A DNA stretch of 64,000 nt from Ciona savignyi. Lineage: Eukaryota > Chordata > Ascidiacea > Phlebobranchia > Cionidae. The stretch lies in the NCBI GenBank assembly GCA_000149265.1, contig CH001318.1, positions 472,211 through 536,210 of the forward strand, in the 5' to 3' direction. The translations under genes were made by a program, and so were the position numbers. Of this stretch, positions 1 to 11,895 are shown one piece after another. The notes below the pieces were generated by a model, which was not told the origin of the DNA, searched no databases, and worked only from the letters and a program-made list of their open reading frames with translations. The stretch's first letter is position 1. Every line of letters starts with the position of its first letter.

Positions 1-3000
1 TTAAATAATGAGGCCACGAGTGTCAAGTAAGCGTGGTGGTATTGGTACTCAGTACCTTTTTTCATCCATTATTGATCACGTACCAATAGGCGTCACCTAC
101 AATCAAATGCGGTTGATCGAGCACGATTTCGGCGAAAAAGCGCGTTTAAAATTATCCCCACAAATCCAATGCTGTTTTCACGAAAATTTGGTGATCGCTA
201 ATACAACCTTTGAGCGTAGGGGGGCGGAAAACGGCCCCTCAGTTCGACTGCAGCTAATTGCCGAAAATGATCGATAAACGAAAGTCTAATCGCTATGACG
301 TAACAAACGAAGCCGCAGGCGGCAGGAACTGGAGATTATTTGTTACTCCTGAGATAATCACCTCCAAGACTTTCCCCAATTTGCGTTTTGTTTGGTCGGT
401 CGCGGTTCGTTTCGTGCTGAAAAAACAACACGAAAGGGAAATTGATGCCACCCGAACCCTACTCGGTTTCCAAGACGATATCTTGCTCACTTAGCGACGA
501 CTTAATTCATAACCGTCTGATCGGAAATGCCAACGCAATATTTACGGAGTTCAAACAGTCAAATAGTAGAACAGTGTTTTTTTATTTTCCTCGAAACCGG
601 CGAAGTTTAAATTCCCAACCATGCAAAACGAGGTATGACATTCTGTGACGAGCAGTTCTAGTCGCCCGTTCTTAAAAGTATTACAAAACGTCAAAAGAAT
701 CCGCAGTTTCTACCGCTAAAAGTTTATCTTAATTTCGTAGGGTGTGGGGTTATTACATGCTATCGTGTTGCTGTAAATCGCGTTCGCTTTCGATAGCCCT
801 AAAATGTCGTTTCGGGCGCGATTCGACGCGCAATTAAACAATTTCTAGACATTAACGTTGACTTTCTATTGAAGATTGTACCGGACAGGATGCTCCAGAC
901 GTTGACGCATTAAATATTGATGCGAGTATAGAGTATTGCACATGTGCGTCGAAACGCTTTTGGAATGTTAATTATTTCATGGTTCTGAGCCCGAACGATT
1001 GAAGTGAACACGGTTCTGCCATTATATATATTTTAAACACAAGTTGGTTAAGTAGTAACCAAAATGTACGATAATTGTGCTCTGTCAAGACGAGTGGTCT
1101 GTTTTTTTTAATCCGAATATTTCTGAAACGCGTTTGAAGTGGGTCGAAAATTGAAAAGTCTTGACTGTCGAAGTTTTAAATATACCACGCGTCGCTTAAA
1201 ATGTATGAAATTATGTCTTGCTGTTTTCGTATGAGATTAGAGAGATGTGCCAACAGATGTTCCTGGTTCTGAACAATGGGAGGAATTGCTCCTCCTCTCT
1301 CGGAGCGCTCTCGCTTTCTCTTTCTTTCTCCTTACCTCTCTCGTACCGCGTTGGTGGTAGGACAGGGACATTTTGTTCTTTATGCGTGGCCTAATCACCG
1401 CTTGTTATGGGTCATATCGTTCCATTGAATACTTTCAAAACACAAATGCTTATCTGCCATTTTCCGGACATAAATATCGCGATAAAACCCGAATCGTACG
1501 TCAATTACTTACCACATATCTTCTCGAATGTTGCGAATTATTTTATTGAATGACATTTTCTGTTGCCGATGTCTTATTACCAGCCCACGCGGATATTGTA
1601 ATGCGCATCCATTCACAGTTAGAGCATGTCCAATTATGCCATCAATTATCTACTTGAATCGTTTTCTAAAATTTGTTTATTCAAATACATTAGGCCTACT
1701 GCGTTGTGTGTTATTCAATTTTTATTACATTTTTCATTGGGGATTATTTTTTCGTTTTTGTTCTGTTAATTCGAAATAAGCATTTGGTCAAATTCCGCAA
1801 AAGTTACAGATGACACTTGCTTCAGGAATGGAATGTTGATTTAAATTTAAACCGCATTAGTGTTTCCTTTGACGTACAAGTGTTCACCCCGGTGAGGAAA
1901 TTTCCTCTTTTTTGTTTCTTTTATTCTCCTGTCGCTCGCAAAAAGTGTCACTTTTTGTGCGAGACGAGCGCTGGAAAGTCGTATAATATTGCGATTGTGT
2001 GTAATCAATTGTTTCGAATACTCCAAGGTAATAAGCTGATATTTTTATCAATCCCCTAAAAAGTAAACCCTTGTTTTAAATCTTCAGTAGCTAATCATCG
2101 CTAAAATATTTTAGACGAAGCTCTGTTTGTTTAATCAACTCTGAAAGAGGATAACCGCCTTTTTGTCATTCTTGGCGGGTTTGCAAGCAAATCAATTCAA
2201 ATATTTTAAAATAATATTTAATTGACTTGACATTTTCCAGCGTACAAGCAGCACGCTTGGTAGAATCATGTTGCAAACACGTCAGGTTCCAGTTAGCACA
2301 TTTGGTTTCATATTCACCCTTCTGAAAACAATTTCCTTTTAATCGTTTAACCAGTCTACAGACCCTTTCCTGCGCAGAATTAATGTAGTGAGATAGTAAC
2401 ATCGACTAGAATGGTGCACCATCGATGGGAAATCACTTCTCCCACTATTTGTATACACACATCGGTACCTTTACATCAAGATTGTTTTTAAACAAAACGA
2501 AGAACGAATTCGCTTCGAGCCAGTGCAATCAATTCCACAGGTTCAAGTTTAAATCGTGTTCGTGCACACACACACACACACTAAGGGGTGCGTTAGAGTT
2601 CTGTAGTCTAGCACATACACTGGCTCTGTGTACTCTGCCCATTTACTGTCAGCGTACTTAATAGATTAGGAAAGCAAATATATCATTGTTGCCTTGTGCA
2701 CGATTATTGATCGGTAGATTGGACACGAAGCGAATTTCCCTGATTTGCGATTATTTTTAAGTAACTTTCGGTTTTAATTTTTTTCTTGTTGAGCGACCTA
2801 TTTCAACACCATTCAATAATACGGGAGGGTTTAATTTGTTAATAAAATTTGACCTAAATTCGCCGTGCTAGCCCGAGAAGATAATACGCATTGTTTCTTT
2901 CGCAAAACATATGTTAAAATTCGACTCCCGTTTGGGTTGTACGGATGTACGCTTAAATATATGTAATACAGGCATCGAACCGTGTTTGATGACTTCGCCT

Positions 3001-6000
3001 TTTCCTTTCTCTCTTTTTTATCTATTTCCTCCCGCCGCTCTCACTCTCACTCTCTCTTCTCTTGAGTAACTTCATTATCTATCGTGTGATTGATTGATAC
3101 CAACAGTGCAGCACCGTAAACTTCAACGAAGTTCCTATGAACCAATATAATTTTACCACTTCCAGTGAATAATTCACAAAGTAATTTAAACGGAGATTAA
3201 ATACTTTTAAAAACTATGTTTTGAAAGTCACCACCTACAGAAATAACTAATGTCGCAAACGATTATTTCAGGAAAAAACATTTTACTTTAATTTTTTTTT
3301 TAATATTGGTTTAATACAGGAATAGGAATTTCAATAAATAATTCTAAATTTTGATGCTGATTTAAGTACACAAATTGTGTTTTAATGGACTAGTTGTAAA
3401 GTACAGTCAATTGATGTTAAATATTGCATTAGTCATAACCTGGTCCCTGAATGTAAAAAACTTGCGCGAACCGGTACGTACAGCAGGTCACAATGGTACA
3501 GCAACCACTCTATACCACCAGCAACTAATACATTTTGCCCAGGCAAAGTAGTGTACATATTTAAGGTCTAAAACGCATGGTAAAATGTACACGCGATACT
3601 TTTAAACCTTGAATTTTAGTCTTTAGGAAATTTGCATTGCTTAAAATAGCCATACTATGTAGTGATTGATCACCAATTAGTCTTTGTTATTTGGCGGTCA
3701 TAAAAATAAAGCGTGTAGGTGGTACTCAGTTAGTAAATAGTGCATCGCGCTATCAGTACTGTTGTTAAAATCCATTTTCATTTGCCGTACAGTTAGAAAC
3801 AGGGTCACGAACCTAATAATGTTGTCATTGGCTCGACTCGCTTGCTTACGGTTAAAGGGCGTAACAGCCAACGACCTACAGTCTGGTGTTGCCCAACGCG
3901 TTTTTCCTTTTATTTGTGGCCGCCGGTTTTCGCCCTTTGTTTTCTCGTTAAATTATTAACAACCGTTTTCAGTTCGCTTTAATGTGTCGGCAGCACTGCG
4001 ATATCTTTTTTATTACCCGGAAACACTCGCGCAACACTTGTTGCAAGATAGTCAAGCGCTTCGAAAACACCCCAGCGGTTCGTTTGGCGTAACGCACATT
4101 TCTTAGGTATTGTTGAATTCGCAGAACGGAACCTTTTTGATTGCGGTAAAATCGCAATCCGGACCACACACTTGTCAATAGTATTGGCATGTTAATATTT
4201 AAGCCTATGGCTGGGTCCATCAGATTAGGACGGTTTCTTGGTTTTTCCTCTTCCAAATCAAGTAACCCGATCTTCGCGGCGTTTTGGGCCACGGGTAATT
4301 GACAAAGGGGCTGGATTATTGGGATGCTTGCGGCTTTAACCCGTCATTTTCCTGACGAAATTTTTAAAACTCGCGTATTCAATTTTAAAGCGATCACAAG
4401 TGTCCGTGATAAGCAAGGAATTTTTCGTTTGCGCTCTTTCCTAGTTGTAAAAAATTGTGGTTTATAGAAATCTATAATTGATTCTTTAACATCCCTAAGG
4501 CATGTTCACGTACGCATAAAGTCACGTGTGCTGGTAAATCGGACAACTGCTTGTGGAAACAGAAACGTTTACAGACAGCTTTGTGGTTTTGTTTCTAAAT
4601 TAGTTCTTCCATTAGAATCTAGAAGGCGTACGACCAGAGTGGATAATTATATCCCGTTCCTTATTCAGCGCTTAAGTCGTCAATTAAACGTTAAACTAAC
4701 ACAATATAATTTGCAATAGGGACCTTCTAAATACAAATTCGTTCGTTTACTTTAAATTGTAAATTTTCCTTGGCAGGTAAGCTTTTCCTCTCCCTCTCTC
4801 GCTTCCCCTTTCTCTTTTATTCTCTCGCGGGGGTTGAGCAATGTTTGTATGCGCTGCTACGCCATCTGCTCTTGTTAAAATACTCCATCAGTCAATAAAG
4901 ATTAAGCTGTGATTAAATCAACGCATTTTTTAATGTATTGACTTTAAAATGCGCCCTTTAAAAGCGACCATTAAAATAGATACTTAAAAACTCGCATTAA
5001 AAATTAACAGAACCTAAATAGAAAAAGAAATTGCTGTGCTCAATTTTACTATGACACACGCACGCACTCGCATAGCAGCGTTGCTATTGTTCCGTTTCGT
5101 CTTATTACAGGCTAAATTTAGCTGCATACACTACTGTGTGTGTTTCGGGCCGGTGGCGTTATGACGAGGAAGCGCAGCCGACATGCGTTTATTGCGTAAT
5201 TCGTCTTATATCCGAGAACCGGTATTTTAACAACGCTATTTAATGTAAACAAGATTAACTACGTTTCCACGATACAACTAAAAGCAAGCGGAAAGCACGG
5301 CTTTTCTTACCAACATTTAACACCGATTCTTTAATTTAATCTTTTTCGGTGAATTTGAAAAGGAAGGCGTTGGTTTGTTTTTTGTAAACGCAACAGAATG
5401 CCAACGTCGTGATACCGGGCTAATTTAACAGGCTGGCAGCAAATCGGTCTGATTGATCGGGCATTTCTGGTAAATAGGATTCGGGAAGCAATCGCCCTGC
5501 CGCTACTCGTTCAGTTTTCCTTCGAAAATGGCGACTTCCTCGATTATTTTGCTGCGCAGCCTGCACCCGTTCCCTTGCGAAGAAATAAGTCGCAGTGCGT
5601 TGATTTCCTCCCAGAAACAACAGCGAGATCGGGACGTTCGCAATTCTTGATAACTCGACGAGATCTTTGCGCGCCTTTGACACGTACAAAATGTATATTT
5701 ACACGCACATAATTTTTGTGCGTTTTGCGTACGCGCATACACCGAGAGTCTATTGTTTTAGAACCTAACTTCGAAATCATTTACCTCCAAACAAAGTTTA
5801 AATGAACCCGAAACGTCACCGGTCATCTGATTGTGATGCGATAATAGGAAATATGACGCAGGAGCAGCATAAAGTGGTTAAACGATTCATTTAAATTTAC
5901 ATTTTTAAATAAACCGTTATAGTAGGAGAAAATCGCTCACAGTTATTCAAGTAAAACAGCGAAAATACACAAAGATAACCAACCGGAGTCGATTTGGGTT

Positions 6001-6862
6001 TGGTTATTTTGTTTCTATTTCTGTAACGACATTTCTCTTTCCTAACATTCTTCCACTTTTTATTCATCGAACCGTGACCCAGAGGGTCAAAAGACTCGAG
6101 AGGGGTTTATGACATCATAATACCAGCCGCGTGACGATATCCTCTTCAGATTATCGCCATCCAGCGATTTTAACATGAAGCCTACTAAGTGTTCGGTAAT
6201 TAACGAAACTTTAAACATTATTGCGCCCGTTCGCGAATTCAAAATGTTAATTTGTCCATATCAAAAACTACAATACTATTTGCGCTGTCGATTCAAATTG
6301 CATTTCGCTGTACTTGTTTAATTTGCATATTGCCGCGTCAGTAGAATCTTGGCAACTGACCGCCAAGTGTTTTGTGTGTGCGTATTGTTTACGCCTAATC
6401 GTTTAGGACGCAGTTAATTACAACGACGACGCTGATTGCGAATTACTCCCGCCGAGAGACTCTTTTCTCCTCCCCAGAGCAACGCGGGAGGAGATTTGCT
6501 CCTCTCGTTTATGCGCTCTCTCTCTCGTTTCTTTCTCTCTCTCGCCTCCAGCGAATTATTTCAATAATCGACGAGGGATTACGCGAAGGTTTACGCACGT
6601 AATCAGATTTGAAAACTGCCACCGATTTATGTCCATCAACACCCGGTACAATTGTTATTATCTTAAAAACTTACATTCTGGTATTAATAACTCTTTTATT
6701 AAAAAGCTTGATTTTGCGATTAAACACGTCACGTTATGGGTTGTACAATCTAATTAAATTAAAAATACAAAAACTCGTCAGTGTATTCGATTGCGCCTGA
6801 GTTTTATTATGTGTTTGATCCACCCAACGCAACCGCGACGAAATGACTATATTACTTGCTGG

Positions 6863-7347
6863 CAGGGTTGCCAGACGCAAAGTACGCTTTACGGCCAAAC
6901 TGTTTTTGCTTTACGGCCAAAATTCGGCCAATTTGTATTAAGTGAAAAATAAACTATTTAATTTAGCCAATTGGGCTATTTATCTCTTTATTTGTTGAAA
7001 AATTGTATAATTTTAATTCCCCCCAGATTTGTCAAACCCGTTCAAATACTATACAGGAATTTCTATCGTTATTATTTTAATTTAAAACGTCATAATCAGC
7101 TTTGTGATTTGGGAATGAGACAGTTGATATTAATTTATTTCCATATACTGTCTCTCTTTTTTCCTTTATTTCTACTGTAGCGTAAAAATAATATGACGCT
7201 TCGGCCAAAAACTTGACAATATTCTTATACGGCCAAATTCGGCCAGATTTTTCCGCACGGCCAAACTATTTTTTTTGCGTCCGGGACGATTTTGGTACGG
7301 CCAAATTTCTGAAATTTGGCCGTGAAAAAGGCCAAATGGCAACCCTG
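6863..7347. mobile_element. hAT-like MITE with 8-bp target duplication
   Basis: Terminal inverted repeats CAGGGTTGCCA and TGGCAACCCTG bound a 485-bp AT-rich element. It is flanked by a perfect 8-bp direct repeat, CTTGCTGG, at 6855-6862 and 7348-7355. The interior repeats the motif ACGGCCAAA many times on the left and on the right as subterminal repeats, as hAT elements often do. There is no transposase frame, so it is non-autonomous. The intact duplication suggests a fairly recent insertion. Superfamily assignment rests on the 8-bp duplication and CAG..CTG ends. Confidence 0.85.
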
Positions 7348-8472
7348 CTTGCTGGTTCGTTCGGCCGTGTTTAATCTCGCTTTGTGTATCCTCAAAGCAA
7401 TAATCCGCACTCAATAAACAGCTTGCATATGCAAGTAATGATGCAAGGCACGTATATGATCGGTATTCGCTTGTTTGCGCGATTGATTAAAGAAGCTCTT
7501 CCAGCAAGTTGTCTAATCAGCCATCCACCATAAATTTTGACAAAATACCACAAATCAACTACAGTGATGACCAATCTATTTCCGTATAATTTTAATTTTT
7601 TTTCGTTTTATTGTCGATTTTAAAAAAAAGATTTGATCCAAAGTTAACTTAGCTGTATTACAGCGCAACCTCGCGAAATAAATAGTTGTAAATAATTTAT
7701 AGAGGTCCCTACTCGTTTTAAGTGCCTATATTTACTGGCCTTCCGTTTAAGTGTGTCGCAGAATTGACAATAAAAATTAAATATATTTAATCTTATATTT
7801 AATAAGAACTACAATTCATCACGCAAAACAAGTCTTAAGAACTTTAGAAATTATTTATTTAATTAATTTCCGGATCACAATTTTTGAATTCCGGATCGGT
7901 GTATAAAGTTTAAAAAAGCAAGCTTGCTCCTATTAAAAATCATTAAACTCAAATTCCTTTTGTCTATTCATTAAAACCGACTCATAAACAGGTTTAATAA
8001 CCCGTTAATAGAGGCGGGGTCTTGTATCCGCGTTTATTTGTGTACATATCACAGCTCTCTCGCTCTGTTGGCTAGTTCCATTCTCAAAGCGGTTTGTTTT
8101 GTCTATTGTTCAAACAAAGGCCGCGCCGAAGTGTGTTACATCAGAGCAAGAGAGTTTTACGCCGCGAATTCGAATCGCTTAGCTGCTCGAAAGAGAGAGA
8201 GAAGTCTTTTTGTCGACTTGTGTATTTCGGCTCCGTTTCTGTCGCAATCGCACTCGCACTTGTCAACTGTAAATTGCCCGGGGACGGAATATCGATCGAA
8301 ATTTTTCGCAACGAAATGTATTTATGATAATCAAATTCGAGGCGTCTGGTTACTCAGCTGTTACGCAGTTCCGCATGATTGAACTTGCTCGCGCGGAACT
8401 ATTATGACGTCACAGGAAAAATGAATATGGTCTGTTGGGATGTATTGTGCACATTTGTTTTTTATCTCTCAA

Positions 8473-8572
8473 NNNNNNNNNNNNNNNNNNNNNNNNNNNN
8501 NNNNNNNNNNNNNNNNNNNNNNNNNNNNNNNNNNNNNNNNNNNNNNNNNNNNNNNNNNNNNNNNNNNNNNNN
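8473..8572. other. assembly gap of 100 N
   Basis: Exactly 100 unknown bases, the usual placeholder for a gap of unknown size. Any missing 5' ARID5 exon could lie inside it. Translated frames crossing it are meaningless. Confidence 0.99.
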
Positions 8573-9594
8573 CAAGCAGTCTAAAAAAAGTTGTGATATC
8601 GAATTTCGGTTCTTTTTTACGATCATACCTATTGTTCCTTGACGCTATCGATTTCCGACTCTTCTGTTCGGTGAATGGAAGGTTGTATTGCGATTGGGTG
8701 TGTTCGTTTAGATATTAAAATTCGATATGTATGTCGTGTGGTCTGATAAGCGATGTTTTGAGTGACAACGGTCGAAGGTATGTTGAAGTCGCAATCAGGT
8801 GTTATGTTTATCCATTGATTGCGATACGAGTCGCTACATAACTAGGGGAAAATCAATTTAAGGCCGATGGGTGGAGTTGCGCTCGTTTAAGCGCTGACGT
8901 GTGGCCAAATGGTTTGATTTATATACGATTTTTATTAAAAAAAAACGGTTTAAGTTACGAGCCCTTCATGTTTTCGAAACTTAGCGTTTTTTTATGCGAA
9001 CGGTAATTTTACAGACTATTTAAAATACAATCTGTCCTGCATTGATTATTTTGTTGCTAGTTCCTGAATACAGTTATTTAAGTATTCTTTTGTTACGATT
9101 CGAGTTTACTGACGCTATTTGTTTAACCATGACATCACCCATTAAGTGTGTATGCTGTTCTGCGCAGCTACTGTTCTGTACTGATCTTTAGCGCCGTCTA
9201 GCGCATTTTAGGGCGACGTGCAAAGCAAACCCGGCGGACCACATGAGTCACTAGAGTTCTAAAACTTCTATGGTCTGGTTTTTCCTTAATTTTGTTTGGA
9301 ATTGAATCGAATTTCGATCGTGCTCTTTGGTATTGGCGTGGGGCAAACTGTACCGCGGCACCTTGGGGGTTATATGCTCGACGGGTGCGCTGGAGTACGT
9401 TGCGTTCTGGTACGATGCTTTTCGCTGCATTCTGATACGGTTAGCAATGCGGTTTACAGCGTTCAGCGTTGCGTTCTGCTGCGTCACTTTGTATCCAATT
9501 GAGGGTGCCTTTCTCTTGGCGGAATTTCGGCAATTCGCGTCGCTTGTTGTCTTTGTAAATTTATTAATTCATTTCTCCCGGTAATTAGTTAATT

Positions 9595-9681
9595 TCTCCT
9601 GGTCTGTAACGATGTTTTGTACACTCCCGGTCTGTAACAATGTTTTGTACTTTCCCGGTCTGTAACGATGTTTTGTACATG
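9595..9681. repeat. 29-bp tandem repeat, three copies
   Basis: Three units, each carrying CCGGTCTGTAACGATGTTTT with one or two substitutions, at about 9595, 9624 and 9653. No coding frame uses it. Confidence 0.85.
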
Positions 9682-10756
9682 TTTGACCGAAAAACCCACA
9701 TTTTTAGACATTATAATGTAAAGTAAATCTTATACCGACAAATCGCATGTTATAAAACATCGATTGATTAATATTTTCTCAAACCCGCGAAGATTATATA
9801 TAATGTGACGCTTACACTGCAAACACGAACAGGAAGAGTTTGTTTAACCCGACCGATTCATTTTGATTAGTGTGACGTCGACAGTGAACCCAATGTATAT
9901 TGTCACTTACTTAATCTATATTACCTTGGCAAAAGATAAGGTTCATCTCCGGGGTAATTATGGCACAACAAAGGTCATAAGAAGTGCAAAAATCGACCCA
10001 ACAACGTTTAAATTTTATATAAGATTGTGTTGAGCCGTGTTTAGTGTGTTAACCATACAATATAGCTTGATTTTAGTAGAGTTTCTGCCTTGTTGTGTAC
10101 ATATAAAATAGATCGATTTTCCTACGAGTTTCTGATTTGTATTTATCATTTTATATGGTTGGTTATGTTAGGGTTTATAAGGCAATATGGCTGTGACTGT
10201 ACTGCAATGATGGTTAACTGTTCTAATCTTTAATGAGGTACTAACTAAGGTGAAAATTATAACATGCAAACTTTTGCAATGGGGCGACATGGCACCCCTG
10301 CCATCCCGGAAATTGGCGCCTATGCCGATTGCACACAAACAAAAGTGTTCTACTTGACCATAATCGAATTGCGGTTCTTTCTTCCGTCGACCTTGCTGTA
10401 CCGCCGACCGCATCAGGTCATCGCCATCACGTTTTTGTTCGAGATCTTGTTTTGTAAATTCGCCGCCTTTGCCCGGTGTGTGAGAAAACGCGTTTCCAAC
10501 TAATTCAAGTTCCTGAAAAACCAACGGCTCTGTAAGCCAGTGAAAGTGTGTTTTCTTGGCTTTGTAAACAAGTGAAATTCAGACTGTGCAAGCGCCGATG
10601 ATTATTTCAAACTTAGTCATATTGTTTTCTAAAAGCACTCTGATTCACAAGCTGTGATTTAAAACGTGTATGGTTTTAATAGTTTGTAGTGAACCCACTA
10701 CAAAGGTCGCTACGATTAGGAACAAAAAAGCAGTGATAAAAATAGGACTACGTGTA

Positions 10757-10868
10757 TGGTTGTGTGGCCTAATGGTTAACGAGGCCGACACATATACCAA
10801 CTATCTAAAAAACGTGTAAAGGACGACCCAATAATGGGTTCGAACCTTAACCCGGTAAAAAAAAATAC
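10757..10868 (+). mobile_element. SINE-B (tRNA-derived)
   Basis: The sequence has a pol III A-box-like TGGCCTAATGG near 10770 and a B-box GGGTTCGAACC near 10840, followed by CCGGTAAAA and an A-rich tail. The same layout recurs at 28768, 37248, 51310 and, on the other strand, 57935. It looks like a tRNA gene head but lacks a foldable full tRNA, so it is called a SINE rather than a tRNA. Confidence 0.75.
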
Positions 10869-11029
10869 GAAAAATGAGGATTGGGTTAAAGTTATTTTTG
10901 CGCTCAAATATTGCACCGAATACTTTTATAGCCGTGCTGCCTATTTTTGGCTTCTGCAAATATTATCCAAACATCGGCTTTAATCGGTAAACAAAGATAT
11001 CGCGACTCGCTCGAAAACACGACGTTTTA

Positions 11030-11480
11030 TTGCCGTGTCTAATGGCTGATCTTGTGCACCTTTGCCTTCACCGCGGGTCGCTATTCTTTGTCACGAACCC
11101 GGATCACGGCGCGGCGAATTCGCTGAATTTGTCGAATTCCGAACATAAGGCGTTAGTCGCGGCGCAAAACAATAGCGAAGTCGATTCCGAGAATTGCAAA
11201 CGAGCGACTGGCGGCCTCGGCCTCGCCCAGAGCAGAACATGTCGCTCCAAAGACGCCGCGCGGCGAAAGCCTCTCCGGATTATTCCACACAAGGAAAAAT
11301 GTGTAAATAAGTTTAAGTGTTACCCGCAGCGCGTTTTCTCACCACCAGGCCGCGGAGCATCGCGCGTTCTCCTTCGCGGTGCGTTTCTCGGTACGTCCGG
11401 CGTCGGTCACGATTTTTCAGCGAAAAATTTAACAAGCTCGGGTTTATCCGTGGCGATATTAACGGTAATCTAGCTGTTAA
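11030..11480 (+). other. CpG-rich block upstream of first recovered ARID5 exon
   Basis: GC and CpG content rise sharply here against the AT-rich surroundings. Both strands hold open frames (147 codons on plus), but neither matches the BAH-like N-terminus of ARID5. It could be a promoter, a 5' UTR exon or a diverged 5' coding exon. The sequence alone does not decide. Confidence 0.3.
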
Positions 11481-11895
11481 GGCACCGATATGCATGTTTC
11501 CCTGTCAGCGACAACACCCAGTTAATGAGCCTACCGTCACGTTTTTTCTTATCTATCTTGAAAAACAACCGCGTGCACAGTAGTGGCCGTTTTTTCGATT
11601 TTCCTGTATATTCCTCTGTTTATTAATATGGTTTTACGGTATTGGTTCTGACCGAAACTTGTAAATAATACTGGGTTGAGGCAGCTTCTTGCCGTTTTAA
11701 TTAGAAGTTTGAGGGATCTGTATTTAGATCTCGAGTGGTTAAACTCGTCGCGCGAGTTTTGGTATTCAAAGTATTTTGATGGCATTTAAAGCAAATGAAG
11801 AGCATTTAAGGCATATTGATGACATTGATAGCTTAACGATGATATTTAAAATACTTGGATGTTTAAAGCAACAAGTGTCTGCTGGTATTTATTAG

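Larger units (their letters stand above)
1..11895. other. upstream non-coding region of the ARID5 gene
   Basis: No exon could be assigned with confidence in these 11.9 kb. Open frames are short and lack family motifs. The stretch is notably poor in SINEs: one SINE-B copy at about 10757 and one hAT-like MITE at 6863-7347. CT-rich microsatellite tracts lie near 1300-1345, 3010-3060, 4790-4825 and 6510-6545, a short CA run near 2565-2582, and a three-copy 29-bp tandem repeat at 9595-9681. A CpG-rich block lies at about 11030-11480. The missing N-terminal (BAH-like) exons of ARID5 should lie here, in the gap, or outside the window. Low repeat load beside a transcriptional regulator fits cis-regulatory DNA, but that is inference. 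Confidence 0.5.

Noticed and set aside
5412-5711. Open frame of about 100 codons on plus, after a TTAACAG acceptor-like site
   Set aside because: No initiator ATG, no family motif, no convincing donor, and not in register with any neighbouring exon.
8379-8718. Two frames running through the N block
   Set aside because: Their length comes from unknown bases in the assembly gap.
10168-10524. Minus-strand frame of 118 codons
   Set aside because: No domain or homology recognised; the region is on the wrong strand for ARID5 and overlaps a plus-strand frame of equal quality.
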